Assembly (NCBI RefSeq): GCF_000264905.1
Contig: NW_006763132.1
Coordinates: forward strand, 907,503 to 971,502
From: Stereum hirsutum FP-91666 SS1
Taxonomy: Eukaryota > Basidiomycota > Agaricomycetes > Russulales > Stereaceae
Length of the DNA: 64,000 bases
Direction of reading: 5' to 3'
Both the position numbers and the translations under genes were made by a program. Below, in pieces: positions 36,301-48,174 of this stretch. Every line of letters begins with the position of its first letter. The stretch's first letter is position 1. Under the pieces are notes generated by a model, which worked only from the letters and a program-made list of their open reading frames with translations, searched no databases and was not told the DNA's origin.

Positions 36301-37680
36301 CGCCGCACACGCGCGTGGCAGACTCCTGAACGCAGGCATTTGGACAGTTCATTTCGGAATCGACGATGCAGGCAGGGATAGTCAGAGGAGGATAAGGGAT
36401 CTCGTGAAAGATATGGAGCTGGATGTGTTTGGGTTGTTGGAGACGGATTTGTACAGGCCTGTGTTTGGGAATCGGGATCTGTGAGTTCTGATTTAGCTGG
36501 TTTTGGTGCATTTTATATGGCCGGGAATTCTGAAAATGTGGATTGCTCGATAGGACGAGAGTCATTTCGCAGGAGTTGGGATATGTGAGTACTGATAAGG
36601 GTACTTCGTTTGGTCGGATCATGCTGATTGTTGTGTTTGTCGACCGTGTACAGTACGTGGATATTGGACCCGGTCCTAATCAGCATACATGGGGCGCAGC
36701 ACTGTTTTCAAAAGTTAGTTGCGGCTTTTTTCGCCTTCGCCTTTCACACTTCCCTTAGCTTTGTACCAACGGACTGACATCGATACCCAGTTCCCCATCT
36801 TGAAATCAACGCATCATCTACTTCCCTCGCCGTATGGAGAGCTCGCACCCGCCATCGAAGCTATTTTGGATATCTACGGTGTGAACGTTACTGTCGTCGT
36901 TGCGCACAATGGCCAAGGTACGTACCGGCCTCCCTTATCCATGTCTTGAAACAAAGTTACTGAGCTTTGCGTGGTGGGCCATTGTGGCGTCGTTGGATGA
37001 CGTCAAACAGAGGAAACACCACTGGACCGGGAGCTCCAGGCGACGGAACTCGCTCGAATTATGGCTGCATCCCATCCGGATCCAGTCATTTTCCTGGGCT
37101 ACGTAGTCACGAAACCGAAGGCTGCGAGACCGGCACCGTATCTCATTATGACCCAGGACGGGCTTGTTCACGACATTGACGGGGAAGACAGCGACCGATG
37201 GTGAGTGTGATTCACCTGGAGGCCCGGATGACTTTACCTGAGATACATGCGTCGGCTTAGGTGCGAGTATATCATGTACCGAGGTCTCTACCGGACGGCG
37301 TACGCTCGTGTCTCGCGTAGTACGATCACCGACACCGAGCTTCAGATTGGGCAGTTCGTGGTACCAAGGTATGGAAAGCCTGTGACGAACGATACACATG
37401 AAGCAAGGTATTTGCGGTCTTGGAAGGAGGACTTGCCTAAGGAGCATGTGCGTCTATCTTCTCAAATCACTTGTCCCTTTACCCTGACGTATGTGATGTA
37501 GTGGTTCCCAATGGAGTATTATGGTAACAACCGCGAGGGAGGTGTAAGAGGTCACTTCTACCATGTATTCAACACGGTGAGTATGACAACTTCGCTAACA
37601 AATTCTTCTTAAAACTTATATGTTTCCACTTCTTCTTCCAGCCCTTGTATTATCAGCTTCCTGAAGGGGCTGAAGTGTAG
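33334..37680 (+). CDS. CWH43: Cwh43: GPI-anchor lipid remodelling protein, PGAP2-like plus PGAP2IP-like halves
   Basis: A long multi-exon gene starts [15 protein letters not shown]. The N-terminal half is a Frag1/PGAP2-like membrane domain: [57 protein letters not shown] and [19 protein letters not shown]. The C-terminal half has many membrane segments ([45 protein letters not shown]) then an endonuclease/exonuclease/phosphatase-like fold: [45 protein letters not shown] and VVVAHNG. It ends [12 protein letters not shown] at 37678-37680. Yeast Cwh43 in the ER replaces diacylglycerol with ceramide on GPI anchors; human PGAP2 and PGAP2IP correspond to the two halves. Exon joints between about 34390 and 34640 are ambiguous. 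It is convergent with AP-3 beta. Confidence 0.9.
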
Positions 37681-37937
37681 TAGACCGACGAGCTTGTCTT
37701 CTACGCTGATGAGCACTCGTTCTTATTGTGTCTATTGTCTCATTTACTGTTGCTGTCCTGTCCTTGTGCTGCCTGTATTGCCTCTGGGTGTATATAAATG
37801 TCTTTCTAGCCCATTGCCTTGCACGCTATCACGGGAATGGCCCAGCACCCATCCACGTAGTCACAATATTGCTACAGATACAACAAAGGTATTTGGTATA
37901 CAGTTCATCGCTCCTAAATCCCGTTGTTTTCGGTCGA

Positions 37938-40900
37938 TCATGAATGCTCCATTAACCCATCTCTTTCATTGTCCTCTGACCCCTCCTCTTCATCATGGCT
38001 ACTTTCCGAGCCATCGCGTTTCGCATCTTGCTCGGTGTGGGCGTTTTCATCTCCTTCATTCACACTTTCTTCGTCCTCCTCATCGTCCTTGTCGTCGTCG
38101 TCGTCGTCCTCTTCTTCACTTTCCTCTTCACTCTCCTCCTCGCTTTCTTCGTCCTCTCGTCCCTCTTCCGCATAGAACGATTCCAAATCCTGCCATGCCC
38201 CCTTCTTCTTCCCATCGCCATCTCCACCACCACTCACTACAGGTGACGGACTCGTAGGTGTGAGAATAACCGGCCCCCCGCCTCCTCGACCTCCGCCGAT
38301 GTTACCGCCACCAAACCCGGCCATGCCTCTCGAATTAGTAGAGTTAGGAGACGCATAATTTCCGAATGCGCTGGGAGTGGCTGGCTGCACGGCGATGACC
38401 TCATCTGGAGAATCGCGAAGCGAAGAATCGACGCCTTGTTCAATCCAGTCGGGTAACATTCGTTCGCCTCGCATTTCGCGGCCGGTGATTCGGGTGAGAG
38501 TTCCGAGGACGGTGCGATCGTCGTCTGTTGGTACGATCACGTTGAATTGAACCGTACAAAGCGGAATTAGAGATGACACTGCTCCTCGAAGGAAGAGACA
38601 CTGACCGATGTAGTCATCTTTCTCGACGACACCCATTTTGCCTTCGAACAGAATGACTCTAACTTGCTCTCTCCGCAATACCACCCCACCCACCGTGGCC
38701 CCATTCTCAGTTGGATTTATATCGACATCCTCGCCCTGATCCCACCTCGATGGCGCCACAGTGGATGAGGTAGTGGTATTGGGGTTCTGCAAAGAGGGAA
38801 CGACTCCGGCAAGAAGTCCGCTTAACATTCTTGCACGATCTCGTACGTCGTAATTTCTGTCGTAGCGAGCGAGGGTAAAGACATAGTGAGAGAGCATGAT
38901 GAGTGTCTTGTTTGCTGGACAGAGTACAAGGAGTTTAGAAGCGAGGGTAGTTGCTTGAATTTTGACGGTGGGCGTCTGAAACAACATGGTACCAGCCAAA
39001 ATGAGTATTCCAGCCCCGGGAGGAGGTGATCAGTGGACATACTTCCTCGCGGAAGGACTTCGCCACCTTTCGAAGGACATCTGGAGCCCAGTCTTTGATG
39101 CCCTCTACTACGGTCGTCTCCCCTTCATCCGCTGCAGCATATTGCCCTACCAACCATAATAAACAAGCTCTGGCTTGAGGGTGACGGATTTCGTCAACTT
39201 TGTATGCGAGACGTTCGATGATCGTGTAAGGTGTCGATGATGACGAAGAATATGAAGGTACGGTATGAAGTTGAGTCTGCACGAGAGACTTCAACACAAG
39301 AATAGCATTTGCCACGACCACATCTGAGGTAAAGAGGCTCGTGAGCAAGACCAGGTCAATAGAAATGGGATCGTTAATAGCGTTAAGATAAAGGTCTTAC
39401 CGTGTCGACTTTTGATGAACGTCATTAGCGCGTTAAGACACTGTTGTGCTGACTCAGGGATTAGTCGTGCTGTTTGGCCAATTGCGCGTATTGATCCAGA
39501 CACAAGCTCATCATCCACGTCGTCTGCGTAATCCTAATAAGCATAGGTAACACCTGTGTGAGCGTGGACGCATGTAACTATGAAGGGAGAAACCCACGAT
39601 GAAGTCTCTCAAAAGGGCCTGATAATTGTCCAGGTTGGTGAACATTCTCAAAAGCTGTATCTTCTCCGCCTTCACTTGTTTACTGTCGTCGGCTCGGACG
39701 AGGAAGTGAGTATAGTATGGGGAGAATAGGTCCTGTCTCAACGCATGAGTGTAGAAATTACCGAAAGTAAGGAGGAACAACGTACTGGCGAAGCATGTGC
39801 AATCAAAAGGATGTATGACAACACGATGCGTTCTACTTGTGGCGATACGTCTAAGAGACGGAGAAGGGGTCGCACAATTTTTGTATGTTGAGAAGGGAGG
39901 GACAAGTAAAAGAAGGTCCTGCAGACAGCGAGCACAACCTGCCATGGCAATATGATTAATAACCGCTTTCGCTCGCAAACCAGTCAAAGATACAGAAGGC
40001 CAAGAATACGTACCGCTGGGTTCCTCGACTGGAATAGCGGCTCTACCGCCACCAGGAGCAATTGGAGGTCCTTATCTACCTCCTCTCTTCCATCTATCAT
40101 TCCAGGTCGTGGCAACATCGTTCGCGCGTATCTTGTCAATAAGTCCAACAATTCAATCTGCCCCCATTCGTCTACATCCACCAGAAGACGGCATAGGCGG
40201 CGATAGTGTGGATGTACCAGGTCTAAACGGGTCGGGCAGATTGTCTCGAAGGCAGCAGCGGTACTTCCTATGGAGAGTGGCGAGCGGTCGCGAAGGAGCG
40301 TGGAAAGTATTGGGAGCAGGGAAGAGAGGTGTGAGTTGTCGAGTCTGTGCAGAAGACCCTTCTCCAGTCAGTTACAGCTAATGTTGAGAGCAGGATTGTA
40401 TGACGCACGAATAACATTTAGGAATTGCTAGTGCCGACGCCTTCCTCACATACGGACTGACATCTGCAGAACATTTCTTGATCGCCAGAACCACAATACT
40501 TCCAATACTTGGAACTCGGATTCCAGAGAGCACGCGAAGAGCCATGGCACGGATCAGTGGCGAACTATCTGCGAGATCCCGTTGGAAGGTATTGATGGAA
40601 AGTAGCGCAAGGTCTGGTTCGGCGTCTGCATAGCGCGAAAGGTAGATATAGACCAGTTTACGGACTTCGAGATTTGGTACCGCGACATTCTTCACCACTT
40701 GCGCAAAGAACTCGGAAACGTCTCGTCCTTTGGAGATCATCTGTCAAAACACATATCAATGACATAAACAATGTAAGGACTCGAAAGAAGTGGGCGGACT
40801 GCGATAAGACGTTTCATAGCATCCAGTTTCTCGCGATCACTATTGGAGTCAAGTTGGCGTCCGATGTTCTTCACTTTGTCTTCGCCGGCATCGAAGTAGG

Positions 40901-41018
40901 TGGCGCTGCTTGCGCGTGTGAGCGCAAAGTCTTTGGTATGTTCAGAAAGTGTTTCTTGGAGGCGCATCTGGAGGCGAGTCGCATTCTCGCTCCATGAATT
41001 AAGATTAATGCCGGACAT
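37938..41018 (-). CDS. APL6: AP-3 adaptor complex beta subunit
   Basis: It starts [16 protein letters not shown] at 41018 (upstream in-frame codons lack ATG). The adaptin N-terminal HEAT-like trunk is continuous across many exons: [84 protein letters not shown] and [17 protein letters not shown]. The hinge after [16 protein letters not shown] is extremely acidic, with runs of EEES and seven consecutive D, as in other AP-3 beta proteins. AP-3 carries cargo from Golgi or endosome to the vacuole, bypassing the endosome route. Intron 1 removes 58 nt between KRLIA and MISKGRD. The acidic hinge gives a long TCN-rich plus-strand shadow ORF. Confidence 0.9.
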
Positions 41019-42350
41019 GGCCTGGGGTATCCTGGCGTCGTGTGTGACGACGTCGGAGGGAGGAATGAAGGCGGATAGGCCTCGGCTGTTAGCGAGCACA
41101 AACGGAAGCCGTCATTGTCGCGCCAAATTGCCGGTTTAGTTAGATGCTGTGGCACCAACGTTCTAATAGTCAGGCCACTTTTTTGTTGTTGGAGCCTGTC
41201 GGAGCACTAACATTGTTACATATCTAGCAATGGATGTTACGGTGACTAGACATCGCTGTGGCCGAATACAGCTATAGAAGTAAGTATCGAATGGCCCCAG
41301 GACGGAAGTTCGGTACCAAATAATCGAAGCGACGGAGCATCTCAGGGACGTTGGACGACGAAGCACACCGTGGACTTCCGGCATCAACCCATGTGCGCCG
41401 TGCTAGTACTAGAGAGGGTATGTTGGCCGTGTTAGGATTTACCTAAGTTGCGTTGTCCTCTGGCCTCCACACCTTGGCCCGAAGACGTTGACTATATGAA
41501 GCTTGCTATAACCGTAGAAGGTCAAGTCCCGCAGTCACCATGAGGGTGCAGACAAAGAACACAACATCTTCCAAAATTGCAACGGCTGGCTAGGGTATAA
41601 TACAGTACCTAAGAGGATCTAGGCGTTACAGAAGTGTGAAATTTGAGTATGAGATATCTTGTGCCCCTGTGGAATCTCGACGCCATATGTAAATACGAGA
41701 TATTGAGACACAGTCCCTAAGGAGAAGACCCAAGGCTATGTTTGTCGTGGAATGACACCACGGGATTGACCATTATTCACAAACTCGGGCATTCGTTGGA
41801 TGGAAACGCCCAAGTCCCGCAGAAAGTCTGCTTCACCATGAATATCGTAAGTAGGACGCTACAGCATAACTCGAATTGGCTAGAAGAGGACCAATGAGAG
41901 CCGCTGGACCTCATGGAACCCGATGGAGTGGGGAAGCGTCAGCCGGCAGTCGCGCCGGCGCACCATCGGTGGTGAAACGCTGAGGTATAAGGTATGCGTG
42001 ATGGAACGAAGTCAAACAAAAGTAAGAATGTATCGTTTTCTATCCGCCAATGTGCGACGTACCAATACTCTCTCCAGCGAGGGGAACGCCTCACAAAGAT
42101 ATACAGGTAATGATGATTCCTACGGGAGGGTAGATAAAGTAACCTGCATGGCCGAACGGACTGAAGCGACGAAATATTCACGGCCAGCGGAGTTGGAGTA
42201 CTTCAGGCAAAGACTTTGGGGAGACGTGTCAACGAAGCCGGAGTATTCGCTGATACTTTCCATTTTTAAGTCTAATGGCGAGCGATAGCACTGCTGGGTT
42301 TAGGGCTGCCTCTCACACGCATCTCATCTCTGCTATCATACTCCAGCCCC
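41019..42350. promoter_or_regulatory. Long divergent intergenic region, AP-3 beta (-) and WOPR factor (+)
   Basis: About 1.3 kb without supported exons. A plus-strand frame at 41923-42288 is open but unrecognised, and could be a 5' UTR or uORF of the WOPR gene; a plausible acceptor (ACTCCAG) lies at 42341-42347, 3 nt before the WOPR ATG. Two imperfect copies of a CAAGTCCCGCAG...CACCATGA motif sit near 41523 and 41811. Long 5' regions are common in WOPR master regulators. Confidence 0.4.
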
Positions 42351-43566
42351 ATGGCAGCTACGCGGGAAGATCCAAGACAGAACATGGACTCAACTATACG
42401 TCCGTCCGTTGGATACATCGAGACAACCCTAGATGCAATGCGTATGGTCATAGCAGCAAGGTGAGTAGTGTTCCACAACCTCTCCTTTTTGTATCCTGAA
42501 AGTCGCTTCGAGGAACGGCGTGGTCCCCAGGGCGACTCGCCGGATGAACGACTCGGAGCGGAGGACATTAGTTAGATCGGGTGCTGTCTTCATTTTCTGC
42601 GTCGAGGAAAGCAACATCCAGCGTTGGACAGATGGCATAAACTGGTCGGCGAGTAGGGTGTTTAGGAACTTTCTCGTACGCCATTTTCTCTCCATCATCG
42701 CCGTCCATCCGTGAACTGGAACACATAGGTCTATCGGGAGATCACCCCGGCACACGATCCTAGTCAGACTACTCCCACTGCGATCTCTGGCGGTTTGAGC
42801 GGTCGATCTTTCGGGGAGCGGGGTCAAAATACGGAGGGGGGTTTGGGGCCTCTAAGGCCGAATGGCCTGTTTAAGAAGGTGCGTGGGTGTGTTCCTCTTA
42901 TTCAATTATAATGCGCTAACAATCAGTCAACATCGGCCATATATAACCAGACTATCACCATCAACCTGGAAGAGATGGAATACCATGTCATCTCGTACTA
43001 CACTGAGGAAGACTTGCGTCGTGGCCGTCTGCACAGACCGACGATTCGACCCGACATCATGGGGTCGACTATCACACCCGCCATCGTTCGTGCCGCCAAC
43101 CTGCGCCACCCTCCTCCGATTATGACGGGCGCGAATGGTCAGGAATACGTGTACGTCCATGTCACGAAAGCGCTACTGCATGGGTCATCGATACTCAGTA
43201 AGTACTCACAGCTTTGACGCCGAAGAATCCAGCCTTGCCAACCAGCCAGGAGGGTTGGGCAGCGGTGCGTCCACAGCCGTTCCAGAGCCTCCAACGTTCA
43301 GTACACATACGTGGGCTGTGGCAGCACCGAACGCCGTCGATGCATCCTCCGTCACCGGGTTCCACACCACATCGTTCTATGCCTCGGGGTCGCATACCAC
43401 CTCACCCGCCACGTCATCTGGCGGAGGTGTAGCGCTCGGCTACGTGAATACGACCGCCGACTACGGGCCAGCCTCTACCTCTGAGGGACACCCGCCAGCG
43501 CCTTTCACAGAGACACAGGCCGCACAGGGCGATCATGCCTCTAGCCAAGGTGGCTCTGCCCATTGA
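42351..43566 (+). CDS. WOPR-box (Gti1/Pac2 family) transcription factor
   Basis: Five exons (42351-42460, 42513-42675, 42729-42878, 42927-43197, 43250-43566) give exactly 336 residues. Half A of the WOPR box reads VGYIETTLDAMRMVIAAR, NGVVPRATRRMNDSERRTLV, RSGAVFIFCVEESNIQRWTD, GINWSASRVFRNFL and VYRE. Half B reads NGLFKKSTSAIYNQTITINL and YHVISYYTEEDLRRGRLHRP. Both halves and the GLFKK block are diagnostic of Gti1/Pac2, Wor1 and Ryp1 proteins, nuclear DNA-binding regulators of morphological switching, sporulation or virulence programmes in fungi. The C-terminal 110 residues are S/T/A/G-rich, typical of the family. The ATG has a CCCCATGGC context. One acceptor (CTTCGAG at 42512) is unusual but required by the domain. 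The target programme here is unknown. Confidence 0.9.
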
Positions 43567-44736
43567 TACAACGGCGGTGGAGCAAGCTGATAATGATGCA
43601 AAGCTCGAGGAAGCTGTGGCTTTGCAAGTTACTTGATTTTGGCAAACACTATTGTTGGCGAGGGCTCATTATCGATGAAAATTTGGGCGACCTGATCCTC
43701 ATTGTCCCCGAGCGAAGCTCATTTGAGCCATAATCACCAATAAAATTCCACTGGCCATCTGGAATAGAGGCTTAGCAGAGCAGTGACTCGTATGTGCACC
43801 GTTGCTCCAACAGATATCGTCATTGTTCGGACGCCCTAACTTCCACTTGGGTGGGAGCGTACGGTAGAGTGATATATGCACGCACCATTCATCCAACCAG
43901 TAGTTCTTTCCGGCTATGCCATCTCCCTCTGTTGCGTTCCGACCATGACTGTAAATGTGTTCACATACCTCTTTCGAGTTTTGAAGGGGAGGTTCGTCTT
44001 CGATTTTGTAAGTCCCGTATTCTTTTACATTTTTCATGATTCCCGGAGTTCCGGAGAGTCCACATTAGGCGATGTTTGCTGCGGATGATTCGTATACAAA
44101 GTTTGTGGTACGTTCGCCGAGGAAATGTAGGACGGGGATATTCATGTGGAACAAAGGTTAGACACGGCGCGTATTGGAGGATTTCACGTCAATACTGACC
44201 AGAAGGTGTACATCAAGCTATACCTTGCACATGCTACCAGTTCAGCGTTCAACTTTCTTTCTTTGAGCTCTAGTCCGTAGCGATGAGATGCCTGGTTGTA
44301 GAAAGCTCTTTCGGAGATTGGGTCGCTGAGGACGGGGTCTTCCAAGTTCTCCCAGACGTCACGGTTTCAGCTTGGCGCGTAGATGCCGCTTTCGGCAAGA
44401 TCGCGGGCCACAGTAAAGCTCGCCACACCACTACTCGCAGGTTGTCGGTTTTCGCAGTATTCGTTGACCAGGATTACCTGACGAAATATCCTTTGCAGAC
44501 TCTCTAGTACCAGGCATATCTCCCAGGAGGCATCACGCACATGGTCGTGGTGCATGGTACGAGGCAAAAGGTCGGACAGTCGGATACACCTCCATGCCAA
44601 AGGTGAGATCTCCGTTGGGTAACCAAATCGTACACAGTAGCGATCAGTTGAAGTATACAGACAATATAAGTATTACAACAAGTCGAATCCTTAGCACATC
44701 GCCCCCGATATAATCCTATGCTATTTCCATGCCCAC
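43567..44736 (-). other. Possible unrecognised minus-strand gene, not assembled
   Basis: Several minus-strand stretches look protein-like: VWENLEDPVLSDPISERAFY (about 44350-44230), NIPVLHFLGERTTNFVYES (about 44140) and NYWLDEWCVHISLYRTLPPK (about 43890). Splice sites linking them consistently were not found, so they may be a decayed gene or one with unusual exons. I do not recognise the family. Confidence 0.3.
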
Positions 44737-45571
44737 TCATTTCCCGCCTCCTGAGAAAAACCGCACACCTTCACCGTCCGAAATAGAGATAATTTGTGCC
44801 CTTCCACTCTTCGATAAAATAGCGATCGCCTTTCTAAGGAGTGGAGTCGGAAGACCGGAGAGAGGCGACTCGACCGGGGGATCAGTGATCTCATAGAATG
44901 TGAGGATGGTGTTTAGGTGGCCAGAGGCACTTGCCTACGCACGGGATGTGGATACAGGCGAGTTAGGCATGGCTTGGTGAGACATCATAAAGAGCACGCA
45001 CCCATTCGTGTAGAACCTCGGCCCACTCTTCGGGGAGTCGCCAATGAAGGATGACCGACCGCGTTTGCTTCGGTGGCTCGTAAGCTGCAAGATTCTTAGT
45101 GACCATGGATGCTATAATGAATGAGAGGTGTGAAGGCAGCAGCCGCCCTGACATTACATGTTTCGCAAGCGATGCAGGTCAGATTCGTGACAAAATGGAA
45201 TCGGGAGAGGATGTGACGCACGATTGATTCTCTCATTCCTTAGAACCTCATCCCAGTCTCCACCTGTTGTCTCCGCATCCTCGACCCGTAGAACGAACAG
45301 TTTTCGATAACGAGCGTATGCGAGAATCAGGCGCGTCCAGTTATCTGTTACTACGGCTTGTGTGGTTTCATTCGGCTGCTGTCTTTGAGCAATGCAAGGT
45401 ATGTAAAGGGCCTGATGCGCGGGTATACTTGAGAGATACTGACGTGAAAAATGGCGGGGCTGAGTGAATTGACGGGAGAACGAAGCCTGCGGAAGAGGTT
45501 AGAATACGTTATAGAGCGATACAGTGAGGGATTGCGGTACCACTGGAGGTCGTGTGTGGTGCTAGCGACAT
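44737..45571 (-). CDS. VPS25: ESCRT-II subunit Vps25
   Basis: Five exons (45571-45541, 45486-45444, 45382-45222, 45147-45002, 44934-44737) give exactly 192 residues, the normal size. The N-terminus has the family signature LPSIHSAPPFFTQQPNETT, followed by winged-helix 1 (VVTDNWTRLILAYARYRKLF) and winged-helix 2 (RSVILHWRLPEEWAEVLHEW, LNTILTFYEIT, LLRKAIAILSKSGRAQII and the final GVRFF). Vps25 joins Vps22/Vps36 in ESCRT-II and recruits Vps20 for multivesicular-body sorting. The gene is easy to miss because no exon exceeds 200 nt; phases of all four introns agree. Confidence 0.92.
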
Positions 45572-46043
45572 AGTGTGGCGGGCCGGAAAGAGATAAACTG
45601 GAGATATCCCTTCGCGCGCCTACATGAACTCCGCTTGCTCTAAGTACCCGACTCCCCGGTCCGCGGCTCGTTTCGTTCTTGTTGAAGTTTGGTTGAAGTG
45701 TTAGATTCGGAATCATGATATACTTCCTGCTGTTCTCTTTGGTAGGTCGTATGGGTACTCCCCGCGTCCCTTATTTTCTGTGCTTTTTTTCACATTGAGG
45801 ACCCGTGACAACTCGATAAGAAGGTATGGCGAATACATTTGTGAGGTATACAAGGTGTAGTAGGGATACATCCATCTAAGCGTAGCAGCTACAAGCAAAA
45901 GGTCCTAGTACATCCGAAATTCATCTAATCATCTTGAAAACTTGACAATTTCGCACTTCTTTCCGTGACAATGTTGCTAAAAAAAAATGCCGTCCATGAG
46001 CAACTAGTGGTACAAATAACACAAGACGGAAAGGGGGGGATGT
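45572..46043. other. Intergenic
   Basis: Promoter side of VPS25 and 3' side of the F-box gene. No gene is supported. Confidence 0.4.
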
Positions 46044-47651
46044 TTAAAAGACACCCACTGCGTTTGCGATCAGTCCAAGCAAACCTTTCACATCGCCACT
46101 GCTCCCATTCTCAGGGCCAGGGCCAACCAACTCCAAGTTGGGGAACAAACGCATGATGAAGAACGCCACGCCTTCAATGAGCATGTCCTGCGGTGCCCTC
46201 ACACTGAGATTCAGTTCCTTTAGCGGCGAGGGCGAGTAATCCGCAGGAAGTTCGATGTATCCCCATTCTTCGAATATGACCTGAGTCCCGATGGTCAACG
46301 CTCGGAGTTTGCGACAGTGGTGAGCGAAGGGTACAAGTGCTTGGAGCGTGGTGACTTTATCCGCGTCCTCGGTCCTTGATGTTCGTAGGTTCGTTCGGAG
46401 GCTCAGAGTCTCTATGCGCGGCAGAGAGAGCGCTAGTTGAGCGCAAACGTCGTCGCTCATGAGGAGGGAGCAATTTAAGTGGAGGTGGGCGAGATTGAGG
46501 GACGTGAGCGGTGCGAGATGGTCCATGGAAAGACTTGTCTTGTTTTCGGGATTGAGGCAGTCCACGCAGAGGTGGACGTCCCAAAGTGTGTCCCCAAATT
46601 TATGCGAGAACTGCTCGAGATCGACATAACCGCCAAAAGTCTTGGAAACGACGGATACAGTGGTAAGAGAGCAACGGGGTAGACCGTGGAGTACATCATG
46701 GGCATAACGAATTGGGAGGGCAAGTCGAAGGGTGTGAAGCGAGGAGAAACCTTCCTCGACCGGTTTGAAGAAAACGACCGGCGGGTAGTGGCTGAGCGAA
46801 CAGAAATCGCGTATCGACAAGGTATGCAGGCGTGGGAGAGATGAAAGGTCATGGAGAGTATATGGGCTCGCCAATAGCGTGGTGTCGACGCAGAGCTCTT
46901 CCAGTTGTTGTGCGTTGGTCGATATTGCTTGCATCATAAGCCTGCTGCTGTCATGACTAAAGGGCCAGAACTGATGGAGCGAAAGTTTGCGCAGTCCAGA
47001 GGCAACCTCGCAGATTTCTCCCATGGTGTTAGCGTAGAGTTCGTCCGATTCGAGGTCCGTGACGATGGGAAAGACGTCTGGGATGGGTATTCTGGATGTG
47101 ATGGATAGTGTGTGAAGGCCAGGAGCGATAAATGCGCGAAGAAGTATGATGTCGTTCATGTCGGATATCGACCAGTAAAGTCGCTCAAGGTTGGGAAATA
47201 CAGGGGTATGGCCGCGAAATGCGAGGAAGAACAGATCGAATTTCGTGCTGGGACGAGCGCGAATGGCAATGGATCGGACACGATGTCTGTATTTTGCGAA
47301 CAGTCTCCACTGCGTAGTCTTGATTTCTGCTTGCTAATGTGCAGGAGACATGTCAGCGAAAACGAAGTTCGCCCGACAGTGAGCGGAATTTACTTTTTTA
47401 GGTGGCCTACACCCCTCAGCGGCGCATTTCAAGAGATGACGGATGGGTCTGAAATCTCGTAGGGAGCTCCATAGAGCGTTCAATGCGGTCTTTGAGATAG
47501 CTTTACATGTCCTTCCTAGCGCAGCTAAAGTGCTGCGAACGAGAAGATCGGATCCGTCGTACTGGGGTCCCCTTATATGTTCGACGATGAGGATGAGAAT
47601 ATCAGCGTTCAGGGACACAACGGGTACTGTCTGAATCCCGCTTTGATCCAT
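46044..47651 (-). CDS. F-box protein with leucine-rich-repeat-like C-terminus
   Basis: Two exons (47651-47394, 47333-46044) joined by a 60-nt phase-0 intron with a GCTGAC branch site give 515 residues. The N-terminal F-box-like helix set reads LNADILILIVEHIRG, LVRSTLAALGRTCKAISKTA and LNALWSSLRDFRPI. The remainder shows irregular LRR-like units such as NLERLYWSIS, GLHTLSITSR, GLRKLSLHQF, LHTLSIRDFC, LAHLHLNCSL and PLKELNLSV. Agaricomycetes carry hundreds of such genes; they are presumed SCF ubiquitin-ligase adaptors with mostly unknown substrates. It could continue upstream by another exon. Confidence 0.8.
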
Positions 47652-47731
47652 GCCTATGTTCGGTTCGCCGTGTGAGCTTCCATGACCTAACGATGGCTGC
47701 AACTCAATCAGGATCCCAGGACGTGATACTT

Positions 47732-47878
47732 TTAGGAACTTGCGCGCCTCGCGCGGGACTTCGGCAGCGAAAGGGTGCTCACTTCGCGTAACCCTGTACT
47801 TCCACGCCGTTTTCCTTGACTCCGTTTGGAGCTCGAGCTCGAGCTGCTTGAAGCAGAGGGCGAAATCGATCGATCCAT
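47732..47878 (-). CDS. Small basic serine-rich ORF, unknown
   Basis: ATG in context CACCATGGA opens 48 codons: MDRSISPSASSSS, then basic KRSQGKRRGS and PKSRARRASS. It lies just upstream of the F-box gene on the same strand and could be a first exon or a uORF. It is not recognised. Confidence 0.25.
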   Translation of the reverse strand: MDRSISPSASSSSSSSSKRSQGKRRGSTGLREVSTLSLPKSRARRASS

Positions 47879-48174
47879 GGTGTCTCGAAGTGGGTAGAAG
47901 TCTAGCAAACGCTCGAACAATTCATAATCTGGACAAGGGTTCGGTTCCGGATCGGTACAACACATGAGCCGGAAGCAGCGCCACACCGTGCATGGTCTCC
48001 GCTAGGTCTCCGCGCTCACTTGGACACTCATCTTGCTTTCACCCTTCACTGCTATCGGCCCAAACTTATCATACATCCTGGCCTTTTACTTATTTTGTAG
48101 TGTGACAGTCTGTCTCAATTCGCTCCTTCAGACTCCTCAATAGTAGACAATATCTCCAGGTCAAACCGCCGCAC

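Noticed and set aside
37694..38257. Ser/Leu-rich plus-strand ORFs, including long serine runs
   Set aside because: Complement of the poly-Asp/Glu hinge of AP-3 beta.
42429..42827. 132-codon minus-strand ORF
   Set aside because: It overlaps WOPR exons 1-3 in antisense; the plus-strand reading has unmistakable domain blocks and matching intron phases.
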